A stretch of 64,000 nucleotides of DNA from Sordaria brevicollis (lineage: Eukaryota; Ascomycota; Sordariomycetes; Sordariales; Sordariaceae), in the NCBI GenBank assembly GCA_033439795.1, contig JAUTDP010000015.1, positions 496,001 through 560,000 on the forward strand. Direction: 5' to 3'. The notes beneath the pieces are model-generated. The model ran no database searches. It was not told the origin of the DNA and saw nothing but the letters and a program-made list of their open reading frames with translations. The translations under genes were made by a program, and so were the position numbers. This document shows positions 37,239 to 49,100 of the stretch, piece after piece; the stretch's first letter is position 1; each line of letters starts with the position of its first letter.

Positions 37239-38984
37239 CTTTTGTTGCGTAGTGTGTTGTTCGGTCTATCTAGCTGTAGATGGGCGGTCGGGATCGTATT
37301 CTGTATGGGTGACTTCAAATGCTTAGGGGATGCGACGCGATGCGATGCGATGCGATTGCGATTGCGATCGAGGGGGGCACAATTGCGCTCGATCGAACGG
37401 GCGGAATGCGTGGGAAAGTCGGATGACTGCGCGCGCGCGCGAACCAAATAGGTCTGCGTATAGCTTCGGCTTTCAACTCTGAATCCTACTCGACGTCGTA
37501 GAGGTCAGGGAGAGAGTGAGAATCGTGGTCGATCAGCGCAGGTGGCCGTGAATCGTCCGTCGACACCGAAGAAATCGAGAGAGGTACCGCTAGGGAACCT
37601 CTTCGTTGGGGGAAGAAGCCTCGGGAGTGGTGTCAAAGTCACTCCCGTCTGTGGTGTCAAAGGTTTGAAAGTTGATTAGGTATAAACAAAGATTTCAAGG
37701 AAAGGAAAGGAAAGAAAAAACATGAACAAAAAGTCAAGCCGTCTGTCTGTCTGGTCTTTCCCAAACACAGGATGCTTCGTGGCTAACTCCAGTGTTCAGT
37801 ACCAAGAATCGGAGAAGTTGGGCGGTCAAGAAATCCCACGAGGCTCACTGCAACAGGTGGTGGTGGTGGTCCACGAAAGGCGGCGGTTTGGGGGTTGCCT
37901 GCGCCGATGCTCGATGCGTGTCGGTCGGACCCTTCGGAGTGTTCCAGCTACCGTTCCATTCCATTGTACTGGTGACCTCAGTTCCCGCGCATTCTCGATC
38001 TTAATGAGGTACAGAATACTTCTAACCACCGGCAGTGGCCTCCAAGGTACTAACCTAATCCTGGAGCCCTGAACATGTTCAAGAACCAAACACCCTTGCA
38101 TAATTTTTTCCAAGTCGCTGCACAAGCTCAGGGGTAAATTTCTCTTGTGAACCAATCACAGCACTTGATTCCAGGCTTCAAACAGAACCCACCGAGTCCC
38201 GTCATGCCTCGGAATTTTGAATCCATCATCGAACCACCACCGACGACACTCGACTCGACACGAGTTTACAACAACACCACCACCACCACGAGGAACACCA
38301 TATGTACTTTTATGTCTCCATCCTAGAATCATGTTTTACCCTATGGACACATCATCAACACGTAAACATTCAGGGTCTAACTCAAGGGAAAGTACATAGT
38401 TAGTAGGAAAAGTCCTACCTCAACTGCAATACTATACTCTGTAGAATTTCGCGCGACATTGGACATGATAAAAAAAAGATACTTAGACTAGTTGAAAAGA
38501 GAGAAACGCGGAAAAGAATGCTCGAGTATCAGAGAGTGTGCGTCCACGAAAGAGCTAGGAAAGACTATGTTAGAGCAAGTCATATTGAGCTGTATTATGC
38601 CTTAATTAAACTGCAACCGTCACGACAGCCACCGAACCAAACTCCCGTTGCTTCCCCCACTGCCTCACCCTCGCCCAAATTCAAAGGGTAAAGATGACGA
38701 GGCAGGAGAAGGTGGAAAATCAAAACATAAGACACAAAACATCATATTATACACACAAAAATATCTTTCATTCTGCTTATTCCTCTCTCACTCTATAACA
38801 CACACGCGCAATCGATCAACGTTTTACACCACAATTCATGATTTCCGTTGCTACTAACCACGCAAAACCCAAAAGAAGAAAGAAGAAGAAAAAATATTAA
38901 AAACAAAACACCAGAGAACTGGTACGAAAGTAACCCTTCATCCCCATGTTACCAGACCAGCCCCCCCTTTTGGCTTCAAAAGCC
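37239..38984. other. Intergenic region between LCB1 and FKS1
   Basis: The left part is the LCB1 promoter and leader, including a GATGC/GATTGC microsatellite (37325-37368) and an alternating GC run (37431-37441). The right part (about 38560-38984) is A-rich and is probably the 3' untranslated region of FKS1. No gene is supported. Confidence 0.5.
37325..37368 (+). repeat. GATGC / GATTGC microsatellite
   Basis: Tandem GATGC-type pentamers pass into GATTGC hexamers within the presumed LCB1 promoter, 90-130 bases upstream of the start codon. Such tracts change length easily and may vary between strains. Confidence 0.7.
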
Positions 38985-41900
38985 TTAGAACGCCATCCTC
39001 CTCTCAGCCTTGCTAGTGGCCTTGGATCCATAGTCGGATGTCGTCGTAGGGGTCCAGACACCTGAATAAAATGGATCCTTGGTACCTGTCTCCTCGCGAC
39101 CGCGGGTGTCATCGTTGTCGCCACCGCGTCCCAACTTCCAGGGTGGCTGCCTGAGGACAAACCCTCCCACATCATCAGCCATTTCGAGCGTGTCAGAGGG
39201 CAGCTGCTTGCCGGCCACAATCGGTCCAACAATAAGAGCGACAAAGATAACAAGCAGGATAAAGTACAGGATCGCATAGCGAATCACACGTCTTCTTCTG
39301 AGCTTGGTCTGCTTCAACGAGTAAATGGGGGCACGGATTTGACGGCTAGAAAGATATCGTATTAGTTACAGCCAAAACAGCACAAAAGACAATGATTGAC
39401 ATACCTTGGACGGAGCCAGAAGAGAATAACAGAGTGAAGCACATCAACCTTGGGGATGATGAGAACCGGGAACATCAGGAACAAGATGATATGGCCAAGA
39501 ATAAAGTCGGCGCCAAACATGCTGAGCTCCGTGATCTTGCAAAGCCACTCACGAGCGGGTTGTGAGACCGAGTGCCAGCCCATAGAGTACCACTTGCCAG
39601 TCCAGAAGGCGATGTTGGAAGTATCAGTCTTCATCTCGCGAGTCAACGCCAACGAGACAATGAGCTTGATAAAGAAGCGCTGAATTGAGACCATCGCGAT
39701 CATTCCGAGAAGCGTAGGCGTAAACTTCCAGTTCTGGAGGGCGAACTCGACTTCGAACATAACCAAAAGGATGATGACCGAGATAGCGTGGGCAATAGCA
39801 GCCAGGACACTGCCAAACTTCTTGCAGCACATGCTCAACAGAGGGCCCATGCAGCATGCCATACCGAACAAGCCGCCAAGAACACCCGCATTAACAGCCA
39901 TGGGCGCAAATGTGATAATCAAGAGACGGACCAAGGCGGAGGTCTCCGGGAGCTTTTCATCCTTGTGTTTTCCGAATTCACCCGCGACACCGGTCTGCGC
40001 GTTGATGAACAGATACGGAATGACCGTCAAGCAGACTAGAATGAACGGGGTAAGCATCTCGGCCCAGAAAAGGTTGGTGATAGCAGCCCTGGCCACATCG
40101 CCCGAGAGCTTGCTCGACGGATCTCCGATAATCTTGCGCTTGAAACCGGTGATTCTGGTACGCGAGAGACGGCAGAAGGTGATCCAAGAAGAGGCGTGCG
40201 AGCGAGAGTTACCACGCGAGAGCCAGCGGAGATACTCGCGGTAGTCAATGAAGAAATCGCCCCAAGAGAACTGGTGAGGATTGTAGAGGAAGGGCGAGAT
40301 GACCAAGGCCATGAGCGAGATCCAGAAGTAGACCAAGGCGGCGTGCCAGACAGTCAGGCAGGCAAACAGCAACATCATGACCAATCTAGCACCGAAGTAG
40401 ATCGAGGGACCGGCGAAACGGGAGTAGAGCACACCGAAGGGAATGCGCGCGGTGGCGAAACCACGACCCGTACCGATGTATCTGGCACCACCAAAGGACA
40501 AATCTTGCTGGACGGAGTTGGCGTAGATCTGGCAGACGAACACTTCGAAGAAGGGCGACAGCGAGAAGATCTGCTTGAGGAAACGAGTCGCAGAGCGGAT
40601 CACACCCTTCTCCATCATCTCCTGGACAATCAAGGGAACGAAAGCAAGGAAGAAGACGAAGAAAATCGAAAGAACGGAGCGGTAGATCCAGTCCAAAAGA
40701 GCGTCCGTGTTGGAGCAGCCGGTGGGGAAGAGGGCATCGGTAATGGGGACATCGCGGTTGTACTCGCAAGGGATCGTCTCATGACGCAGTACGCCGATAT
40801 TAACGCAGCAAAGCATGAAGAGCTGGACCGAGAGCATAATGAACATGTTGTTCAAATGGAAACCGGGATGGGCGTAGTAGAACGACAAGAAACGATCGAG
40901 AGGGAGCTGGGTTCCGAGGTAGTAGTACTCGCGAGAGAGCATCTGCTCACCCATACCAGTTCCGATCTTGGTGGTGAAGTTGAGAATGGAGCCGAAACCT
41001 AAATCACGACCCTTACCGCACTGGTAGTACTCGCAGTGCTTGATGCGGCCACCACGCAAGAGGGCGTTCATACCGGCGTAAATGTCTTCGTTGAGATGCA
41101 GACCCTTCTGCGCTTTGGAGACACCACCACGGGTAGTCATGAAGATACCGTTGAGGAAATCAGGATGACCGTAATGGAGCTTGCCACCAATCTGGGCCAA
41201 GGTTCTGGCGAACAGCGTACCGAAAGTCTGTTCCTTACCGGCGGCAATATCACCGAGGATACCAATGTTCTCAGAGAAAATGTACTCGCGAGCACCGAGA
41301 ATGGCAACAGGATGGCGGACCTCGTTCTTGACACCGGGGGTATAGGGGGACAGGTTGTCGGTCTTCATCTCCTCGAACTCGGCCAAAACGCTGCGAATCT
41401 TGAGGCACTCCTCCAGGTAGTTGTCCTGGTTGGCATCGATAAGCTGGATATACTCGCCGCGGTAGAAGATGATAGCGTGGTTCTGGTTGTCGGACTTGCC
41501 ATCACCGAGAATGGGGTTGCCGGAGAGCTGGATACGGAACTTGGGCCGGCGCATGCCATTCTCCATGATCTCAGAGTGACCGTCGATGAGGGCAGAGTAG
41601 AGACGAGGCTCCTCACCTTCGGCAACAGGAGGCTCTTCGTCGAGGTAAGCAATCTGGAGATCGGGGTAAGCACGCAACAGGAACTCGGCGTTCTCCATCT
41701 CCTCCTTCTTGAACTTGGCGAAACGCTGCATGGAAATGCAGAGCTTGAACTTGCGGCGGGCCATGCGCTCAAGCTCACGCTCGAGCTTGTCAGAGTTGCC
41801 ACCAAACATCTGGACGACTTCGGGGTTCTCGACACGGTAGAGAAGCTTAATAGCACGTGCGTAGTTCATGAAACCAGACACGGTACGGTACAGGGTCTGG

Positions 41901-44900
41901 AAGCGAAGAGAAGCCCAGATACGGGTTCGGAGGGTGTACTCGGGCGCTGAGGACTTGAAACCGATGCAGTAGAAGGGGAGATCGTCGATCTTGTTCTTGA
42001 CCGTCTCCTTCGCCTTCTCATTTTCCTTCTCCTTCTCGGCGTCGCCGTTGAACTGCGAAGTCTCATCCGCGAGAATCTTGGTGTCCTTAACGAAGCAATC
42101 CCACTCGTGGGGGTGGAGCTGCTTGAGATATTCCAGGAGAGTGACACGAGAGTAGGGCTCATCCTCACGAATGATTTCACGCAGAGAAAGAAGAATCTTT
42201 TCGCTGTAGTGAGGAATCATGACAGTGAAGGTAGGCATGTTGTCAACGGGAAGGGGCTCAGGGATGGGAGTCGAGAGTGACTGGGCGAAGAAGGAAATTC
42301 TGCGCTCAGCTTCGCTGTATTGAGGGAAGAACTCGGTCTTGAAAGAATGGTCCTCCTGGGAAACGAAGAAGGTGGGGGCACGCAGAGTTCGCTTGCCTTC
42401 CTGCTCAGACGGCACCTGGTGGTAAAGGAGCTTCTGGACGTGATCGATGGCCAGAAGGTGCTCGCGGTACATGGAGATGACAATGGCATTCCAGATCTGG
42501 GAGATGAGGACCTTGGGCTTGTACTTGATCTCCATGTCCGTAGTGGCGAGAACTTTGGAGTAAATACGCTTGGGCAGGCGAGAGTAAATGTTTCTCCAAG
42601 GAGTCCAGATGGAGGAACCGAGGTAGAAGGATCTGGCGACCGAGAAGACGGCGTTGATCAGGACGTACCACAGATATGTATCAAGGAAGAAGAAGATCAT
42701 ATCGGTGAAGATCATCAGACCCAGGGTGATCTGAGGCTGGTAATCGCATAGATATTTTTGCACGAGCTTGTCCCCAATACACGAAGTGGTATCCATAAGA
42801 CCAATGTAACGGATTGGGTCGCGGATTGACAAAGTCAAATACACGTACGACTCTCCGAACTTGGCGCCGAAAACGACAACCCACAGACCGAACGACATGG
42901 CCATGTCGGCACCGTTGAGGCGGGGCCAACTAGCGGTGAACGTCTGACTGGCGACATACTTGCGCGAGTTCTTGGTGAGGTAGCTGCCGAAGAGACCACC
43001 AAGGGGCATGACGGCAAAGAACAAGAAGGTGATGAGAGCGATAAAGAAGTGCACAATGCCGACAGCATATGCAGGGGTGCTGTTCTGATGCTCAATAAGG
43101 TCCTTGCCTGACTTGCCAGGGATGAAGACGTAAACACCGGGGGCAATATTGATGATGAGAACGAAGAGCATGAAAAACAGTCGCTTGGTCAGATGCTGCG
43201 CACCAGCCCAATTGCGAGGAACATATGCCCATTCTGCCAAAGTTGCTCCGAGGTTGATTGCCGCAGCGACGCCACCACCGAAACCGACAAAGGACCACAT
43301 GGCAGCCCTTGGGGGGCCCTGGTTGACCTGTTGCTCGTATAGGGGAGTGATGATGGTAGGCATGTTGTAGGCAGTGTAGAACCAGAACATGGTCAAGTGA
43401 ATAATCCAGATACGGTTGAAGTTGACGATCATGTGGAACCACGAGCGCGTCTCCCTGTAGGTCTTGAAGAAGCACTTTTTCCAGTTGACATCCTTGAGCT
43501 TGAGATAACGCTCAGCCGGAGGGACGTCCACCAACTTGCTCTTGTCTTCAAGAACGATGCGGTTGATACCCTCGGGGTACCAGAAGAGCTGGTTGCAGTC
43601 ATCGTAACCGATAATCTGTTCGTGATCTCTTTCACGCCGGACGTAGACACCTTCGTAGATCTCGTAACCTTGATCGCGGCAGTAGCGATACAAAGGGGTG
43701 ATGACGTTGTTGAGGAAGGTGAACTCCTCAACCGGCTCGACCATGTTTTGGCACGCGGGCGAGTTAAGGTAGTCGTCGGCGCACTTGAAGAGGAAGCACA
43801 AACACTCGGGCATGAAGCGGACCTGGTTGGCTTCACCCCAAATCAGAAGATAAAGAGCGAGCTGCCGCACACGATCATGCTGAGACATCCTGTTCATGCG
43901 AGTCTTCCAACGGAACTCGGCCGCTTCCAGCGAGTCGTCACCCTCCAGCTCTTGGAGGATCTCGGCCTCGTTTTGGGGCTCGTCGTTCTTGCCCTTCTTG
44001 CGAGTCCGCTTCAGGCCGCCTTTCTTGCCCTTGAGATTGGCGAAACCGACGGCATCATCCAGATCCAAATGGGCAGCGAAGTACCACTTGCGGTAGTTGG
44101 CGTTGTCGCCACCAATGTAATCCGCGTGGAGGGAGAGAAGAGCCTGGTTGGGAGTCATACGAGAAGCGCGCGAGTCGAGGAGAGTCATCAGATGATCGTA
44201 CATGTTGCGCATGCTGTCACGCTGGAAACCGAACTTTGCGCACAAATCCAGGAAGATATCCTCCACCTCTTCCTTTGAGAGGGGGATTTGGGCATCCGAC
44301 GTCCAGGCAGGGTACGGCTCCTTGGAGCGCTGGCCGGCAGGAAGAACGTTGCCGTAGTCCATGCCGTAGTTCGGGGTCGACGCGCCAGATGAGCGGTTTC
44401 CGCCGTACGAAATCTGGGAAGAGGGAGGACGGTAACCACGGGCACCGCCCTGGTCGCCATACTGGCTATCGTAACGCTCATCGCCGCGGCCATAGTAGTC
44501 CATTTCGGCAGCACGGGCCATGTCAGACCTCATGGTGAAATCGCTGAAGGTCTCGGAATCTTCCTCAGAGCCACGAGCGGCGTGGTTGTCGCGATAGCCG
44601 CCGGGCTGATCATAGCCATGCTGGTCGTAGTAGCCGTTGTCGTAACCGTCCTGGTACCCTTCGTGGTTGTCGTAATAACCGCCATCCTGGTGGTACGGGT
44701 TGTTTGGATCGGCGTTGTAGTAGCCGCTGCAGGTGAGAATAAGGCGTTAGTCGCACGCGGCCAGGAACGGGCAATAAGAAGGATCAGAACGTACGACTCA
44801 TCATAATAACCCTCGCCGTGCTGCTGACCGCCAGCAGCGTGTCCTCCTCCATTACGGTTGTCGTAATACTGTTGATCGTCGTTGTAGTACGAATCTGGGT

Positions 44901-44982
44901 GTCCGTTTCCGTTTGCGTTGCCACCATGGCCGTAGCCGTCATCGTGGTGGCCTCCGCCGCCTTGCTGTGGGTATCCCGACAT
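38985..44982 (-). CDS. fks-1: 1,3-beta-D-glucan synthase catalytic subunit (Fks1)
   Basis: Exons are 44982-44795, 44726-39405 and 39345-38985 (1,956 aa); introns are 68 and 59 bp (GTACGT and GTATGT donors). This is the plasma-membrane GT48 enzyme that extends beta-1,3-glucan from UDP-glucose under Rho1 control and is the echinocandin target. The N-terminus is a Gly/Tyr/Asp/Gln-rich low-complexity tail (about 150 residues). The FKS1 dom1 region (about 290-410) has [13 protein letters not shown]. One membrane cluster (about 490-790) and a large cytosolic catalytic region (about 800-1450: [57 protein letters not shown]) precede a second cluster (about 1450-1900). Exon 3 supplies the last helix and the [19 protein letters not shown] motif; splicing restores this family motif exactly. 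Hot-spot 1 reads YLTLSIRDP (692-700) and hot-spot 2 DWIYRSVL. The length is typical of the family. Confidence 0.97.
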
Positions 44983-45799
44983 GTTGGGTAGCTAAGCTGG
45001 GCGAAACAGGTCAGTGGGTGGTAACAAGACCGAGGGGAGCCATGGCGGCTCGAATTGAGAGAACTCACCAGATCAGAAGCGCATGGGGAGACGGCAAATC
45101 AACAAAATGGATAATTAGCGTTTAGACCAAAAACTGGGAATTGCTGCCGAATGGTGCTTGCAAAAACAGAGCAGCAGGACGACAACAACGACAATTACAA
45201 AAGCTGATAGGCGTAGAAATATCAGAAGTGGCGGGCCACTGCAGTCAATGCAGCTCCTTCCTGGTGGTGATTGTTGATGATGGTGAGCGGTGGGTGCTGA
45301 AGAGCCGTTCTATCGGGCGGTGAACCGGCCTTGTTGTGCTAGACAAACAAAGCTGGAACGGGCGAGAAAGGAGGAGCGATCGACGTGCGCGGTGGGGGGA
45401 AGCGCAGAAAGGAGGTTGGCGTTTGACTAATGTTGTCAGTTGCTCTGGCTGCTTGTAGGCGTGTCCGGGTTGCTATGCAGCGCGGCACTGCAGGCAGATA
45501 GAGGTGTGGAGATTGTCGTGCTGCTGCGGCGAGTGCCTGTTGGGCTCAGCTGGCAGTTTGCGGTGTGGCCTTTTTGTCGATGCCGTGAGCAGCGATAACG
45601 AGTCGAGCCGAATTATTATTTTCTCTGTTTCTTCCTTTCCAAACCACCGTCTTTTTGCGTTTCTTCTCTCCAAACAAAAACGATTGGCGTGGTGACTTGG
45701 TGGTGGGCAATTGCCAACGACGCAGGCCTCCTGAAAGATCAAATCACCTCGAGTCCACGAAGGCGTGTCCAACGAGGTTTCTCTGATCACAGTCGCGCG

Positions 45800-46140
45800 A
45801 TGGAACGAGCGATGAAGGGGAGGGAGGAGGAGGCGAGTGACAAAAGGTTTGCCGTTGAGCGAGTGTGTTTAGGGGAAGAAGGGAGAAGGGGGAAAGAGGA
45901 GAGAGAGGAGGGGAGAAGGGGAAAAAAAAAAAAGTCAAACAGAGTGGAAAAGCCAACAAGCTGGCAGGAATCCTGGCAGTTTGGTTGATGAAGAAGGCGG
46001 AAGCCGGGAAGGGGGGGAGAAGAGCGAGGGGAGTGGAAGTGGGAAGAGGAAAAGTGGATGGAATTGGAAATGGAAGGGCAGTGGAAAGGGAAAAAAAGGA
46101 GGCACCGACTGGGACTGTGGACTGGGACTGGGACTCGCTC
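45800..46140 (+). repeat. Long purine-rich tract upstream of FKS1
   Basis: The plus strand is almost all G and A for about 340 bases, including an A run near 45923 and GGGGGGAG near 46010. On the FKS1 sense strand this is a polypyrimidine tract about 0.8-1.2 kb upstream of the start codon. Such tracts can exclude nucleosomes or form triplex DNA. A role in FKS1 expression is a guess. Confidence 0.6.
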
Positions 46141-49100
46141 CCGTCCACGGCATCGACTGGGGACTGCGCTGGAACAGGATCCAATGCTAGGAGCCTCCAG
46201 TAGCCCGACGGGAGCATGGAATTGCACTGCTTCGCTGAAGGGAATGGCCCATCCGGTCTCCGTCCCAGGGCCAATGTCCAATGCGTTTCGTCAGTCACGG
46301 CAGGACCTGACCGTCCTGACAGGCAGGGTGGACAGAGGCCTCTGCTCAGTGGTCGCAGCTGGCCGCGCGGTGGGCAACAATGGGAGAGAGTGGACAAGAC
46401 GAAAGCGAAACGGCGTTTCTGAGTGGTTGCTGCATCGCTCGCTTCATCGTCGTTGTCAGGGGGAAAGCACTGTTTGGCAGGGATCGTAAAATGGGAAAAG
46501 TGGGACTTGGCAAGGGGAAGGAGCATACCGTGTGTGTATTTGCTGGCTCTTACTGTATGTGCCTTCCATCATTCTCGATTCCTTTTCAATTCTCAATGCT
46601 TGCACGGGCAAGTGCTGACTGCAGTGTATTGTCCATGTTCCAATGAGTGTTTACTTGTAGAGGTAGAAAACAGGCTCCAAGACGCGAGGGAACGAACGAG
46701 GAGAACCGTACAGCTGGAGTGCCCTTGAAATCTCGTTGGTTTCTCGATAAAGCCTCTGAGCCTCAATATACCCCTCAAAAAATTGTTAGTTGTTGCCATC
46801 CCATCTCGTATTCACGGAGAATACCTCTAGGTATATAAATGGCATGTCGGTACTGCTTGACTGGCTGCTTGGCCCCGTTCCGGACCGTTCTTTTATGTGC
46901 ATTATGCTTTTCTCCCGCGGTCCGTCGGGATGGAAGTGAGTACAGGTACTTCTGTAGTTGCAGGTGCAATGCCGTTGATTCATCCCATCCTCAATGCATG
47001 ATTGAACTGAAGAGTCGTTGAAATTCTGATTCCACGTCGCAGGTTGCCAGATATCTCTCCCCCATGCTCAATCGCGACCGCCTTTAGGAGATGCCGTTCG
47101 GTTGGTCCTTTTCGATCTTGGCAATTTCCATTGTAGTATCCACACTTTGCGTACGGAGTACGGCTAGAGAACTTTCCGCGACTTTGTGAGAGAGCTCGCC
47201 ACGGCCTGCGCTACTTGACGGTCTCGTCCAATGAAAAGGGATGACCGGTGTTTATGGGGCACCAGATTCTCAAACACGCTCGGATTGCCAATCAAGCTGA
47301 AATTGTGCACTGCCGCTCCGCCACATTTTCGTACCTGTTCCCCTTATTGCAATCCGGCCAAGGTATTTTTTCCGTACCTGGCAAGTACTGAGCCTTATCT
47401 GGTGTCCATCTGGTGTCCATTCGGTGCCCATTTGGCGTCCTGCGCGACTGCATAGAAAGCTTGGTTTCGCAGCGATATGACGACGATTGCTGCAGAAAGC
47501 TGGAAACTTGGTAAACAAATTGGTTTCTTCCCGTCCCAACAACACCACCACTCGCTCGTTGTCGACCATCAACAAGACCAAAGCAGGCCAAATCCAGGCT
47601 CCAGGATGGATCCCACATGGCCGGGGCTAAACCAACCTCTCTTTGAAGTTTGAACCGGAGATCATCCACGTCTTTTACTCGACATGGCAGCCCGACCGGC
47701 CGAACAACCGACGGGAAGGGTTGGGGTGGGAATGGGAGGGGCCTTTTTTGGGAATGCCATAGCGGGAAGAGGCATCAAATCATGGCATGGCCTGGCGTGG
47801 TACACTGCGAAGGAATCCTACAGGGCCGACAGAGACAAGGCACAAGGACGGCAGAAGCCTTGACAGGCGGGCGACACATCTCCAGAGCGCGATAAACGAC
47901 GACAAGGTAAAAAGAAAATACTGCGCTATAGCGACCGATAGGGCGACAGGGTGATGCGATGCGCAAAGTTTGATGTTCGATGTGCAATGTGCAATGTCGA
48001 TGGCATCGCGGCAGAGGAACCCGGCTCCCAGTCCCAGCTCACAATCTATGTCTAGACGTACTGTATATGGTACACGGCAAGTTCACCAGGCCCGAGGCTC
48101 ACCGTTCTATCGTTCCAGATTTTCCATCGGGGCTCCTCCACCGGTGATCCTCCACCGGGGCCTGCTGGCAGGCTTGGATCGAGATTCGATAACAACAACG
48201 CATCAAGAAAAAGGCTCTTGATTATTAAGAATATCGCCGAAGCTACTATGGTACCGGTTGTCTTCATTCTCACCACGGACGACCGGACGGTGAGTCTGGA
48301 AATCAAGACGATGACGATGAACACACAACGATCGCAATTCAAATGCTGATACATGATAAACATTCCGTCGCCTCATGCCTACGCATACACAGCACACATG
48401 GCGATAGTTGAGACAAGACAAGCCAAGCAAGCAGGCCCCGACTCGGCGGTCCTGGCGGTCTTTGGCTCTTTGCTGTCCACAGGCTCCAAACTCCAGCCCA
48501 GAAACTTGAAACTGGTTTTACCGTGGTACCGAACAGCGAGAGCCACTCCCACTCTCCCTCTCCGCCCTGGTCCATTGAGAACCATCTCAATGCTCCAAAA
48601 TTCACCATCGGGAAACCAACCACAAGAAACCAAAACCACATGCTATTCCGTCGGCAATGTTCCGTCCCAGACAACTGGTCACCCACCACGGCTTCTTGGA
48701 GAGGTGATGATCGCGGCCGCCCCTTGCCCAGTAGTGTACGTCCAGTCGCCGTCGTCGTTCTCGTCCCTGTCGTCTCATCGCCGCCAAACCAGGCATTGTT
48801 CTCGAAGTCGCCCCGGCTGCCCCCCCTTGTTAGGTGCTCTCTCGACAAAAAGCGACCGACAAGACAAGCCTGACACATTTGAAACCGATTGTTCCGAACA
48901 CAGTGCTGGCCAGACAGGCGAGAACAGGCCTTCCCTTCTTCTTCTTCTTCAGACTGACAGCGGGTACCACCTGTCAACGCTCGCTCTCACGGTCTCAACA
49001 TCGTCTTGGCGGCATCTGCCGACCGCTTCCAACCAATAAGAGCTCTTTGGTTATGGATAAGTGGAGAGATTTTCCGTCACCCGCTAAATCACAGGCATCA

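Noticed and set aside
40196..44278. Several long plus-strand frames (270-300 codons) within FKS1
   Set aside because: They are antisense shadows of the glucan synthase coding exon, with no motifs or splice logic.
45744..46526. 260-codon minus-strand frame upstream of FKS1
   Set aside because: It is open mainly because the polypyrimidine tract lacks stop codons. The product is Phe/Pro/Leu/Ser low complexity.
48339..49039. Overlapping antisense frames of 212 and 228 codons
   Set aside because: Both cannot be real, neither has a domain, and the Trp/Gly and Ser/Pro compositions are as expected of non-coding sequence.
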